This document shows, piece by piece, positions 8,347 to 16,886 of a stretch of DNA of 56,989 bases. How positions within the stretch are numbered: position 1 is the first letter of the stretch; each line of letters opens with the position of its first letter. Source of the stretch: an uncultured Pseudomonadales bacterium (GTDB lineage: Bacteria; Pseudomonadota; Gammaproteobacteria; Pseudomonadales; Pseudohongiellaceae); assembly GCA_938091935.1 (NCBI GenBank), contig CALKNV010000046.1:1-56989 (forward strand). Reading direction: 5' to 3'. The notes beneath the pieces were generated by a model. It worked only from the letters and a program-made list of their open reading frames with translations. It ran no database searches and had not been told where the DNA came from. Both the position numbers and the translations under genes were made by a program.

Positions 8347-10068
8347 CTAGCGCTGTTCCAGCTGACTGGCTTCCATCATCACGTGAAATATTACGTTCTG
8401 TTCCATCACGCCGCGGACCAGGTCAGAACCAGGGCCAATGGCATAGATTGCGACATCTTCACCGCCATGGGTCTCTGATCCCATAGGGACTGTCACCTCG
8501 GAGTGGAAACCCGGGTGGGTGGTGTCGACATCGGTCAGGTCAGCACGGCGCGAAAAGTTGATGCCTTCAGCCATGATCGCATCGGCTGAATTCGATTCCT
8601 CTATCAGATGAAAACCGGGTCCGTTGGCATAGCCCAGCGTAGTGTAGGGCAGGTCATCGGCCGCCAGGCTTGGTGTGGTTCTGGGTTCCCCATTGTTTTC
8701 GTTACCCACAGACTTGCCCAGAATCGGATTACCGCGGGTAGCATAGCCTGCGATGGTAAACACGTGGCTGTGATCGGCCGTTACGATGATCAGGGTCTCA
8801 CTGAGATCTACCTTTTCCAGTGTTGTGCTAACAGCCCGAGACAGCTCGATAGTATCCAGGAGCGCTCGCTGCGGATTGATCGCGTGATGGGCATGATCAA
8901 TGCGACCTGACTCCACCTGAAGAAAGTAGCCTTTTTCGTTGCGACTGAGTATATCGATTGCCTTGGCCGTCATTTCGCTAAGGCTTGGCTCGCCGGCTTC
9001 ATCAACCGGGCGGTCGTGGTCATACTGCATATGCGAAGGTTCAAACAACCCCAAAAGATGATCAGTGCTTGCCGGATCGATGGTATTAAACTGGTCACGA
9101 TTCCACACGAAGCGGCTGTTGGCTGCGGCTGCGGTCCACTCTGCGGTCAGGTTGCGGCCATCAGCACGAGCACCATTTCTGCCGTATTCCGGGTCTGCCA
9201 TCGACTGCGGGATAAAGCTGCGTCGTCCCCCACCCATGGCTACTTCGATGCCATCACTACCCGGATTGTTCTCAGCAAATTCGATTAGCTGGCGGGCAAT
9301 GTCGGGACATCCCCCGGCGTTGACTACCATGTCACTGTCGCCATCATCTTCATAGTTGCGTTCCATGCTGTGGGCATAGTTGGCTGCTGGCGTGGCGTGG
9401 GTAATGCGAGCTGTGGTAACAACCCCCGTTGCCAGTCCGCGCATTTCCGCCCGTTCAAGGAAGGTGAGTAGATGATTGCCGGCCTGGCTGCCGCAGTCGC
9501 CTCGAATGACATTCTGGTTAACACTGATGACTCCGGCCTTGGTCTTGATGCCAGTAGACATGGCGGTCATAGTGCCGGCGGAATCGGCGATCTGTTGATT
9601 GGTGTTGTAGGTTTTGGAGAGGGCAAGATTGGGGAAATTCTCAAAACTCAGGGCATTTTCTTCGCCAGTCTCGCCCCGTAATTGGCCTGCAAGAATGCGC
9701 GCTGCGGTCACGGTGGAGATGCCCATGCCGTCACCCACAAACAGGATGACATTGCGCGCTCTGCCATTGCTATTGCTGGCTCGCAAGGCAAGGTTTCGTG
9801 CCACTGTTGCCTGCCCCTCGTCATACCAGGTTTCTGGGGATTCCTGCGCGCTGACGCAGGAAAACAGCAGTGAAGTGGCTAATGGCAACATGAGGCACGG
9901 CAGAGAATTACGTGCCCGGCTGCGCTGGGTGCCGTACCTCGAACTCGTGATTGCGACGCTGCTTGCCGCTGTCGCTTTTTCTGTTGTTGATTCTGCGATT
10001 GATCCAGTCATTGATGCTGTCATTGATCCTACCTGAGCGATTTGAACCTGATATGATGCGGATTCCAT
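8347..10068 (-). CDS. Alkaline phosphatase, PhoA family
   Basis: Exported alkaline phosphatase of up to 573 residues. It has the metal site VGDGMG (about residue 113), the serine nucleophile in ADSAGTMTAMSTG (about 163), GRIDHAHH, TADHSH and ETHGGED. It releases phosphate from organic esters in the periplasm or at the surface. The N-terminus is unusual: a roughly 50-residue Ser/Thr/Ala-rich stretch precedes the hydrophobic segment LPLATSLLFSC, which looks like a lipoprotein-type signal. The true start may therefore be an internal Met (16, 20 or near 59, MLPLATSLLFSC). It converges with astB and is divergent from selW. The long extension is the least certain part. Confidence 0.9.
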   Translation of the reverse strand: MESASYQVQIAQVGSMTASMTGSIAESTTEKATAASSVAITSSRYGTQRSRARNSLPCLMLPLATSLLFSCVSAQESPETWYDEGQATVARNLALRASNSNGRARNVILFVGDGMGISTVTAARILAGQLRGETGEENALSFENFPNLALSKTYNTNQQIADSAGTMTAMSTGIKTKAGVISVNQNVIRGDCGSQAGNHLLTFLERAEMRGLATGVVTTARITHATPAANYAHSMERNYEDDGDSDMVVNAGGCPDIARQLIEFAENNPGSDGIEVAMGGGRRSFIPQSMADPEYGRNGARADGRNLTAEWTAAAANSRFVWNRDQFNTIDPASTDHLLGLFEPSHMQYDHDRPVDEAGEPSLSEMTAKAIDILSRNEKGYFLQVESGRIDHAHHAINPQRALLDTIELSRAVSTTLEKVDLSETLIIVTADHSHVFTIAGYATRGNPILGKSVGNENNGEPRTTPSLAADDLPYTTLGYANGPGFHLIEESNSADAIMAEGINFSRRADLTDVDTTHPGFHSEVTVPMGSETHGGEDVAIYAIGPGSDLVRGVMEQNVIFHVMMEASQLEQR

Positions 10069-10137
10069 GTTACAGGAAAATGAAGCCCATTCTATAGCGG
10101 GATATCCGCTGGATTGAGCCCGTTATTGAGAGCCCTT

Positions 10138-10362
10138 ATGCATATCGTCATTACTTATTGCACCGCCTGAAACTACAGGCCGAAGGCGGACCGTGTGTCT
10201 GCAGAAATAAATGAAGCTGGTGCCCATGAAGTCAACCTGATTGGAGGCAGCGGCGGCGTATTTGACGTGACCGCCGATGGCCGAGAAGTGTTCTCTAAAT
10301 TCAAGCTCAATCGCTTTCCAGAGCCTGGAGAGATCTCGCGATTGCTCTTTGACTCAGAATGA
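10138..10362 (+). CDS. Selenoprotein W-like (SelW/Rdx) with in-frame UGA
   Basis: Reading ATG 10138 to TGA 10360-10362 gives 74 residues with one internal UGA at 10168-10170 (codon 11). The start is MHIVITYCTAU, with the CxxU redox motif of SelW/SelT/SelH thioredoxin-like proteins at residues 8-11. Further family marks are NYRPKADRV, GGSGGVFDV (36-44) and FSKFKLNRFPEPGEI (52-66). All downstream sequence is intact in the same frame, so UGA most likely encodes selenocysteine. A candidate SECIS hairpin begins three bases after the UGA. Without recoding only ten residues would be made. It lies 56 bases before udk, probably in one operon with nupC, and is divergent from the phosphatase gene. The alternative is a TGC-to-TGA nonsense mutation of a Cys form. 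SelA/B/C/D are not in the window. Confidence 0.85.
10173..10204 (+). other. Candidate bacterial SECIS element
   Basis: Directly after the UGA the arms CUACAG (10173-10178) and CUGCAG (10199-10204) pair with one A-C mismatch. G-U, C-G, C-G and G-U pairs extend the stem with one bulged U. An apical loop of about 11 bases, rich in G, starts about 12 bases after the UGA. Bacterial SECIS hairpins sit in this position within the coding sequence. The pairing was worked out by hand; a competing short stem CCG-AAGG-CGG also exists. Confidence 0.45.
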
Positions 10363-10418
10363 TAAAACCCTAAATAATTGCGCGTATAGGCTGCTGCGGG
10401 ACTTGGCGGAAACCCATT

Positions 10419-11054
10419 TTGACTATCAGAATTATCGCAATCACCGGCGCTTCCGCGTCTGGGAAAACCCATTTTGCCCATGCCCTGCGACAGCATTTGC
10501 AGGATCAGTTCTCGCATCTGTCAGTGGGGCTGGTTGCCGAAGATTCCTATTACCATAATCTGGATCATCTGCCCCTGGCGCAGCGCGAGCAGGTTAATTA
10601 CGATCACCCGGATGCCCTGGAACATGATCTGCTCCTGCATCATCTACAGGAGCTAAAGGCGGGCAGGCAGGTAGAAGTCCCAAGCTACGATTACACGGTG
10701 CACACGCGGGCACCGCAGAAGCAGTTGCTGGAGCCTGTCCATCTGCTGATCCTGGAAGGCATTCTTTTGCTGAGTCATACTGGCCTACGCCAGCACTTTG
10801 ATCTGAGTCTCTATGTGGAGACGCCGCTGCAGGTTTGCCTGGCCCGGCGTATGCAGCGGGATGTAGAGGAGAGAGGGCGCAGCAAGGAGTCGGTAACCGC
10901 GCAATTCGAGGAAACCGTCAGGCCCATGTTTCACCAGTTTATAGAGCCCACCAGGGCCCATGCGCATCTCACTATTTCCGGGGAACAGGAATCGAGTGAG
11001 GCAGTGGGCCAGGTGCAAGATGAATTACTGCGCAGAGGCCACCTCGCAACGTAA
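10419..11054 (+). CDS. udk: Uridine kinase
   Basis: Phosphorylates uridine and cytidine to the monophosphates, salvage of pyrimidine nucleosides. It has 211 residues, the normal length. The P-loop GASASGKT is at residues 8-15. AEDSYYHNLDHLP carries the substrate-binding Asp/Tyr set, followed by NYDHPDALE, YDYTVHTR and the lid RRMQRDVEERGRS. It sits between selW and a NupC-type transporter (39 bases downstream), so uptake and phosphorylation of nucleosides are likely co-transcribed. It is part of the broad PRK/Udk family; the nucleoside transporter next door supports Udk rather than phosphoribulokinase. Confidence 0.92.
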   Translation: MTIRIIAITGASASGKTHFAHALRQHLQDQFSHLSVGLVAEDSYYHNLDHLPLAQREQVNYDHPDALEHDLLLHHLQELKAGRQVEVPSYDYTVHTRAPQKQLLEPVHLLILEGILLLSHTGLRQHFDLSLYVETPLQVCLARRMQRDVEERGRSKESVTAQFEETVRPMFHQFIEPTRAHAHLTISGEQESSEAVGQVQDELLRRGHLAT

Positions 11055-11092
11055 GCCAAAAACCAAGTACAACCATAAGGAAGAAAAACGCA

Positions 11093-12313
11093 ATGCAATC
11101 CCTGGTTAGCCTGCTGGGCATCGCTACACTATTTGGCATCGGCTATCTGCTGTCTGCCCAACGCCAACACGTGAACTGGCGCACCGTGGGTTTTGCCCTG
11201 TTGCTGCAGTTTGTATTGGGGGGTATCGCGTTGTACTTCCCGCTGGGAGTAGCCATTCTGCAAATGGTATCTAACGCCGTATCCAGCGTGCTAAATAATG
11301 CCCAAGACGGTATCGATTTCGTCTTTGGTAGCATTGGCACCTTTGAGATGGGCTTCATCTTTGCTTTTCACGTGCTGCCCGTGATCGTTTTCTTCTCTTC
11401 CCTGGTCTCTGTACTTTATCACCTGGGCATCATGGGATGGCTGATCCGCTTTATTGGAGGTGGGCTACAGCGTCTGCTGAAAACAAGCCAGGCTGAGTCG
11501 ATGTCCGCTACCGCGAATATTTTTGTCGGCCAGACAGAAGCGCCGCTGATTGTGCGCCCCTATATTGCGAATATGACTCGATCTGAACTCTTCGCCATCA
11601 TGGTGGGTGGCATGTCTACGGTAGCGGGTTCAGTGTTGGCGGGTTATGTCCTGCTTGGCGTCGAGATTCAATACCTGCTTGCAGCCAGTTTTATGGCGGC
11701 CCCAGGTGGGTTCCTGATGGCCAAGCTACTGATGCCTGAGTCGGAACAATTCAAGAACGAGGACGAGGAATTCAAACTGGAGTTTGAAACCCATGTAAAT
11801 GTTATCGATGCTGCGGCAGCGGGTGCCAGCAGCGGCATGAGTCTGGCGCTCAATGTTGGTGCCATGGTGCTGGCCTTTGTAGGCTTGATTGCACTGGTGA
11901 ATACCCTGCTAGGATCAATTGGCGGCATGTTTGGCTTCGATTCGCTGTCGCTGCAGTTGCTGCTGGGTTATGCCTTTCAGCCGCTGGCGTTTATTGTTGG
12001 TGTACCCTGGGAAGAAACGCGGCTGGCGGGTAGCCTAATCGGCCAGAAGCTGGTGTTTAATGAATTCGTGGCCTTTGTTGCCTTCACCGATCAAATGGCA
12101 TTAATGAGCGAACGTGCGCAGGCGGTGGTGACTTTTGCCCTGTGTGGTTTTGCCAATTTCTCTTCCATCGGCATCGTGCTGGGGGGGATAGGCATGATGG
12201 CGCCGGATCGGCGCAAGGATATTGCCGAGTTGGGATTGCGCGCGGTGTTTGCCGGATTCATGGCAAACCTGATGAGTGCCGCGATCGCGGGCTTCTTTCT
12301 TTCTCTGGGTTAA
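11093..12313 (+). CDS. nupC: Concentrative nucleoside transporter, NupC/CNT family
   Basis: Cation-coupled nucleoside uptake permease in the inner membrane, 406 residues. It has the CNT arrangement: an N-terminal hydrophobic pair, the Gly-rich inner domain, FVGQTEAPLIVRPYI (substrate and ion site, about residues 142-156) and GVPWEETRLAGSLIG with KLVFNEFVAF (about 302-330). An AAGGAAGAAAAACGC stretch precedes the ATG. The udk gene is 39 bases upstream. Near-identical 20-base hairpin-like repeats follow the stop (12314-12355) but lack a T run, so I do not call a terminator. Confidence 0.93.
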   Translation: MQSLVSLLGIATLFGIGYLLSAQRQHVNWRTVGFALLLQFVLGGIALYFPLGVAILQMVSNAVSSVLNNAQDGIDFVFGSIGTFEMGFIFAFHVLPVIVFFSSLVSVLYHLGIMGWLIRFIGGGLQRLLKTSQAESMSATANIFVGQTEAPLIVRPYIANMTRSELFAIMVGGMSTVAGSVLAGYVLLGVEIQYLLAASFMAAPGGFLMAKLLMPESEQFKNEDEEFKLEFETHVNVIDAAAAGASSGMSLALNVGAMVLAFVGLIALVNTLLGSIGGMFGFDSLSLQLLLGYAFQPLAFIVGVPWEETRLAGSLIGQKLVFNEFVAFVAFTDQMALMSERAQAVVTFALCGFANFSSIGIVLGGIGMMAPDRRKDIAELGLRAVFAGFMANLMSAAIAGFFLSLG

Positions 12314-12363
12314 GACCTGCTTGCGCCAGGTTAAACCCTGCTATCGCCAGGCCAAATCCTCGC

Positions 12364-13296
12364 TCAGGACTTGGTCAGGCCGATTTCTACCAGGCGTTGA
12401 TCGAGGAACTCCCCGGCGGTAATTGGCAGGTATTTGGAACCGCCAGGCCCAGCGCACTGCGGCAGGCAGTTGAGGCTGGCATTGCTGTGGGGATGCAGGA
12501 AGAAGGGCATGGAGTAGCGTGAGCGCTCCTGGTTAGCCGGGTTAACCACGCGATGCACGGTCGAGGGCAAAACGTCATTGGTGAGGCGCGACATCATGTC
12601 CCCGGTATCCAGCACGATTTCGTCCTCATTACTTTCCACCGGCATCCAGTTTCCGTCCTTGTCCAATAGCTCAAGGCCGGAATCTGTGGCGCCCACCAAC
12701 AGGGTCAGCAGATTAATATCGGCATGGGCTGCTGCGCGCATGGCGTTTTTGGTATCCAGGTTCTTAAGCGCTGGATAGTGCAGCAGACGACAGATGGAAT
12801 TGCCATCAGTCACCATGGCGCGGAAAAAATTCTTCTCCAGGCCCATGACCTCTCCCAGAGCCTCCAGTACGGTTTTACCTAACGACTCCAGGTCGTGATA
12901 GAAACCCTTGAAGAACTCCTCGAACTCCGGGATCTCCTCGGGCCAGACGTTCTCGGGATATTCGTTGAAGTAGTCGCTTGCCGGCGTCAGATCCTGACCA
13001 ACGTGCCAGAATTCTTTCAGATCCGCGTGGGGATTGCCCTTGGCATTCTCCCGACCAAAGGCGACATAACCACGGCGGCCGCCTTCACCGCTGTCATATT
13101 TGAGCTTGGTTTCCAGCGGCAGGTTGAACAACTCCTGCAGCAGGGCATAGGCGCGGTCCAGCTTGTTGCGGTTGATGTTGTGGTCTCGCAGTACCACAAA
13201 ACCATATTCTTTCAGGCCGGTATACAGCTCGCTTAGAAATTCGTCTCGATTGCTGTCGAGATCTTTCATGCTAAGCCGTTTTATTTCTTTCGCCAT
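12364..13296 (-). CDS. 2-oxoglutarate-Fe(II) oxygenase, isopenicillin N synthase-like
   Basis: Soluble non-haem iron oxygenase of 310 residues from the ATG at 13296 (an upstream ATG at 13347 would add 17 residues). The N-terminal DIOX_N region has GFVVLRDHNI. The Fe-binding HxD is in AAHADINLLTLL and the distal His in STVHRVVNP. RYSMPFF supplies the RxS that binds the 2-oxoglutarate carboxylate. The substrate cannot be told from sequence; proteins of this type act on diverse small molecules. It is convergent with nupC and lies alone between nupC and the MFS permease. Confidence 0.85.
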   Translation of the reverse strand: MAKEIKRLSMKDLDSNRDEFLSELYTGLKEYGFVVLRDHNINRNKLDRAYALLQELFNLPLETKLKYDSGEGGRRGYVAFGRENAKGNPHADLKEFWHVGQDLTPASDYFNEYPENVWPEEIPEFEEFFKGFYHDLESLGKTVLEALGEVMGLEKNFFRAMVTDGNSICRLLHYPALKNLDTKNAMRAAAHADINLLTLLVGATDSGLELLDKDGNWMPVESNEDEIVLDTGDMMSRLTNDVLPSTVHRVVNPANQERSRYSMPFFLHPHSNASLNCLPQCAGPGGSKYLPITAGEFLDQRLVEIGLTKS

Positions 13297-13411
13297 ATCT
13301 ACTGCGCAATCCTGCTGTACTTTTCTACTGTAATTAGGGTAATTCACGGACCGCGTATTATCTACATAGCGGGGCGCCGAGTCATGTTTTCTTGGGCTTT
13401 TCTGTGGGATT

Positions 13412-15118
13412 TTATATCGGGTCTTGAACCTGGCTTTCCCGCATATGGTGCCTCGGATCCACCGGCTTCATCAGGGCATTGCTGACCAGTGCCAGACCGA
13501 GCAATGCCGCCATTAGCACCATAGTTGAGTTGTACAGACTGCTAGTGGGGTCGGTAGTACCTTGCGGCACAATCTCCATGAGCCTGGCAATGGTGACCGA
13601 GTTTTGCGCCACCAGTTCATCAAGTTGCGACAGGGGAGCGCCGAAGTGTTCGGCGAAGCGAGCGGGGTCGATGGTGCTGGCCAGGTCGTTGATGGCATTG
13701 GTCACCGAATTCTGTCTTAGTGAAGTGATGGCTAATGGACCCAACACGCCGGCAGTGCTCCAAGCAGTGAGCAGGCGACCGTGGATGCCCCCCACGTAGC
13801 GGGCCCCAAATATGTCTGCGAGGTAGGCCGGAATGGTGGCAAAACCGCCGCCATACATAGTGAAAATAATCATGGTGGCAGCATAGAAATATACCAGCCA
13901 CACGACCGCAGGATTGGTGCTGACTTGCTGAGCGCTCCAGGGTATCGACAGGTATAGAATGATGCCGAGCACGAAAAATACCCAGTAGGTATTGCGTCGT
14001 CCAATGTAGTCAGAGGCGCTGGCCCAGATGAAGCGGCCGACCATGTTGAAGGCACTGATCATTACCACATAGGTTGCAGCAAAGGCGGTGTCAACGACCT
14101 GGGGGAGAGTGGTGCCAAATATCTCGGTGATCATAGTGCGGGCGACGCCCAGTACGCCAATACCTGCCGTCACGTTTAGGCATAACACGATCCAGAGCTG
14201 ATAAAACTGTGGGGTTTTCAGGGCCTGGTCGATGTCCACATTGGCGCTGGTGATAAGCTCGCCGCGCGAGTCTGCATCGGGCTCCTGCCATCCCGCCGGT
14301 TTCCAGTCCGGGCCCGGCAGGCGATAGGAGAATGCCGCCACCAGCATGACCAGCAGGTAGATGATACCGATGACCAGGAAGGCTTCGGCCACCCCCGCGG
14401 CGCCGGTATCCACCAGGTAAATCCCCTCAGGTCCCGGCAGCATCATGTCTCGCGCTTCGGCGGCACCTACCACGACCACTTCGCGGAGTTCGCCGCTGAC
14501 TTCGGCAAAGCGCCGGCCGGCTTCGGTAACGAGTTCGACCTGGGACTGCGTGCCCAGGTATTCCGGCGCGCGATAGAACAGTCGAATGAAGTACTCCTTC
14601 ATCGGTGCACCGATCATGGCGCCGCCACCAAAACCCATGATCGCCATGCCGGCTGCCATGCCGCGTCGATCCGGAAACCAGCGAATCAGTGTGCTAACGG
14701 GTGAGACATAGCCTAAGCCCAGCCCACAGCCGCCGATCACGCCATAGCCAAGATACAGCAACCAGAGTTGATGGGTCATTATGCCAAGCGCACCTACCAG
14801 ATAGCCGCCGCCCCAACAGCAGGCTGATACGACACCAACTTTACGAGGTCCGACTTCTTCCAGCCATTTGCCAGCGAAGGCGGCCGCCAGGCCAAGGAAC
14901 ACAATGGCTACAGTAAACACCCAAACCACAGCGCTCAGACCCCAGTCGTCGGCTGCGCTGGTGACGACGCCGTGGACTCGAGTCAGGGAGGGGTTGTAGA
15001 TACTCCAGGCGTAAACTGAGCCGATGCAGAGATGGATGGCAATGGAGGCGAGGGGAACTCGCCAGCGGTTGTAGTCAGGCGGCGCGATAATACGCTCTTT
15101 CGCCAACAATCCGGCCAT
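13412..15118 (-). CDS. MFS permease, oxalate/formate antiporter (OFA) family
   Basis: Inner-membrane transporter of 568 residues with about twelve helices. The N-terminal IGSVYAWSIYNPSL and the RWFPDRRGMAAGMAIMGFGGGAMIGAP stretch between helices four and five are marks of the OFA group. A roughly 80-residue insert follows helix six (about residues 180-270, with EVVVVGAAEARD), longer than in the E. coli homologue YhjX. ATG 15118 follows GAGGAAG at about eight bases, which favours it over the start at 15145. The substrate is probably a small carboxylate; not shown by context. Confidence 0.88.
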   Translation of the reverse strand: MAGLLAKERIIAPPDYNRWRVPLASIAIHLCIGSVYAWSIYNPSLTRVHGVVTSAADDWGLSAVVWVFTVAIVFLGLAAAFAGKWLEEVGPRKVGVVSACCWGGGYLVGALGIMTHQLWLLYLGYGVIGGCGLGLGYVSPVSTLIRWFPDRRGMAAGMAIMGFGGGAMIGAPMKEYFIRLFYRAPEYLGTQSQVELVTEAGRRFAEVSGELREVVVVGAAEARDMMLPGPEGIYLVDTGAAGVAEAFLVIGIIYLLVMLVAAFSYRLPGPDWKPAGWQEPDADSRGELITSANVDIDQALKTPQFYQLWIVLCLNVTAGIGVLGVARTMITEIFGTTLPQVVDTAFAATYVVMISAFNMVGRFIWASASDYIGRRNTYWVFFVLGIILYLSIPWSAQQVSTNPAVVWLVYFYAATMIIFTMYGGGFATIPAYLADIFGARYVGGIHGRLLTAWSTAGVLGPLAITSLRQNSVTNAINDLASTIDPARFAEHFGAPLSQLDELVAQNSVTIARLMEIVPQGTTDPTSSLYNSTMVLMAALLGLALVSNALMKPVDPRHHMRESQVQDPI

Positions 15119-15276
15119 GGTGAGACTTCCTCGTGCCTGAGGCACCGTTATTCTTATTGCGCCTGAGGCACTGCGTCATTTAGTGTGGCACTAAGCTATC
15201 TTATTCGGGATTGGCTGTAAAAGATTTTGCGGCGCAGCAGCATGCGTTCACAGGCAGTCTGCGAGGCGACACAAAG

Positions 15277-15726
15277 TTACTTTTCCATCAGGAAGTGGTG
15301 CATCACCACCCCAACCAGCATGGCACCGCAAAACAGAATGACATTGGTGTTGAGGCTAACCAAAGCTGCCAGGGCAGGGCTAGGGCAATAGCCGCCAATG
15401 CCCCAGCCGACGCCAAAGAGCGCTGCGCCAGTAATCAGTTTGCCATCAAGATCATTGCGGGTAGGCAAGAAAAACTGCTTGGTAAAAAGTGGCTGCTTCT
15501 GCTTGAGAATGAAGTGAAAACTGGGAACAGTGATGCCCAGGCCAGCCACCATGACTAAAATCAGGCTGGGGTCCCAATTGCCGGCGATGTCCAGAGACCC
15601 AACGACCTTGGCCGGATTAGTCATACCGGAAATCGCCAGCCCTAATCCGAATAGGAAACCTGAGGCAGAGATGGCTATAAATGCTGATATGGGTGGATTA
15701 TCTGCTGTGGCGTCTGCTTTATACAT
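15277..15726 (-). CDS. DUF6691/YeeE-type membrane protein, second half of sulfur transporter
   Basis: Multi-pass protein of 149 residues. The segments ISASGFLFGLGLAISGM, LVMVAGLGITVPSF and the final GVGWGIGGYCPSPALA match the C-terminal half of YeeE/YedE transporters, with a cysteine in the pore-type GGYCP motif. The ATG at 15726 overlaps the end of the upstream partner by eight bases, which implies translational coupling and equal production. The frame is open further upstream to 15879, but that part is a different-frame shadow of the partner gene. The pair likely moves a sulfur compound such as thiosulfate across the inner membrane. Confidence 0.85.
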   Translation of the reverse strand: MYKADATADNPPISAFIAISASGFLFGLGLAISGMTNPAKVVGSLDIAGNWDPSLILVMVAGLGITVPSFHFILKQKQPLFTKQFFLPTRNDLDGKLITGAALFGVGWGIGGYCPSPALAALVSLNTNVILFCGAMLVGVVMHHFLMEK

Positions 15727-16132
15727 GGCGCACCAGATAAACCGTAATGAAGCCGGCCAACATAAAAGTGCCAGTTGCCACAAATGAACGTTGGGAGAAG
15801 CGGGCGATGCCGCAAATGCCGTGACCGCTGGTGCAGCCGCTACCAATGCGAGTGCCAAAACCAACCAGAAGCCCTGCAATTACAGTCATCACGGGCGATG
15901 CCTGGGTAATCACTTCCAGGCCCCCGCTGGCGATGGCGTAAACTGCGCCTCCAAGCAACAGTCCGGCGATAAACAGCAGACGCCACAGCGTATCCTGTTG
16001 TTTAGGGAACATCGCGCCGGATAAAATGCCGCTGATACCGGCAATGCGGCCAGTGGTCCACAGCGTCAGCATGGCAGCGCTGCCGATTAAAAGGCCACCC
16101 ATGATTGCTGAAACAGGAGTAAAGTTTTCCAT
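15719..16132 (-). CDS. YeeE/YedE family sulfur transporter, first half
   Basis: Membrane protein of 137 residues with about four helices. GLLVGFGTRIGSGCTSGHGICGIARFS (split here as GTRIGSGCTSGHG and ICGIARFS) carries the conserved cysteines of YeeE/YedE proteins, which pass thiosulfate-like ions by cysteine contacts. It is co-encoded with the DUF6691 half downstream (8-base overlap). A terminator lies between this pair and the sulfite dehydrogenase genes upstream, so it is likely its own transcription unit, yet the theme of sulfur handling is shared. Confidence 0.88.
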   Translation of the reverse strand: MENFTPVSAIMGGLLIGSAAMLTLWTTGRIAGISGILSGAMFPKQQDTLWRLLFIAGLLLGGAVYAIASGGLEVITQASPVMTVIAGLLVGFGTRIGSGCTSGHGICGIARFSQRSFVATGTFMLAGFITVYLVRHV

Positions 16133-16308
16133 CTGGTCAGATGCCTAACTGTGTTTAATGAAATTCCTGCGATCTCATATTCAAAAAGCTATAAATACGG
16201 TCACGCATGCTTGGCGGTTGAGCAGACGTGCCAACTGCTCACGTGCCACCATGATTATACTGCAGATTTAGTTCAATGGCTGGCGCGGATGAAGTGATGA
16301 TATAGCGC

Positions 16309-16339
16309 AAAAACTGCGCGGCAGCCCCGTGGGGCTGCC
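16309..16339 (-). terminator. Intrinsic terminator after the sulfite dehydrogenase pair
   Basis: Read leftward, GGCAGCCCC-AC-GGGGCTGCC forms a GC-rich hairpin 11 bases after the cytochrome stop, followed by GCGCAG and five T at 16313-16309. The T run is part of a second small inverted repeat (GCGCA/TGCGC). Confidence 0.6.
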
Positions 16340-16349
16340 CCATAAACCG

Positions 16350-16886
16350 CTATTGAATGTCACTTTGGTCGATAAAACCGTCCGCATTGGGCATGCGAAC
16401 CTGTGGCAGGGTTTCTGCATTTAGCACTTCGTTCTCACCTACCAGCCCATTGAGGTATAGCACGTAGGCCGCCACCTGATACGCCTCTTCGTCACTGAGG
16501 GACTTGGGCGCATCCGCCGGCATGGCGCGACGGATAAAATCAAACACTGTGCTGGCATAGGGCCAGTAACTACCCACGGTACGCAGCGGCGTGTCTTCAG
16601 ACTGCATGTCGCCACCAACGATGATGGTCGCGGCAGAGTTGCCCTCGCCGTCAAGGCCGTGGCAGGCTGCACAGCGAGTCTCGAATATGGCCTTGCCTTG
16701 AGCCGCTGTACCGCTGCCAGAAGGGAAGCCGGCACCGGAAGGTTCAGCGATGAGGTCGAATCCTGCCAGGTCGGCCTCGGACACGGGCGTGCCAAGTCGC
16801 ACAGATTCCTGCGCTGAGCTAACAAAGACGGCCGAGCAGAAACCGGCGAGTGCCAAAGCGCTAATCAGTTTTCTAGACGTATACAT
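16350..16886 (-). CDS. Class I cytochrome c, sulfite dehydrogenase electron acceptor
   Basis: Exported cytochrome c of 178 residues with a signal peptide (residues 1-25, ending VSSAQE) and one haem site, CAACH, at about 72-76. The distal Met is likely in RRAMPADAPKSL. Its ATG lies inside the last codons of the SoxC-like gene (14-base overlap), the usual order of soxC-soxD or sorA-sorB. It presumably takes electrons from the Mo cofactor enzyme and hands them to the respiratory chain. It has one haem, closer to SorB than to the two-haem SoxD. Confidence 0.9.
   Translation of the reverse strand: MYTSRKLISALALAGFCSAVFVSSAQESVRLGTPVSEADLAGFDLIAEPSGAGFPSGSGTAAQGKAIFETRCAACHGLDGEGNSAATIIVGGDMQSEDTPLRTVGSYWPYASTVFDFIRRAMPADAPKSLSDEEAYQVAAYVLYLNGLVGENEVLNAETLPQVRMPNADGFIDQSDIQ

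Noticed and set aside
12314-12363. Twin hairpin-like repeats after nupC as a terminator
   Set aside because: Stems are short (five bp) and no T run follows.
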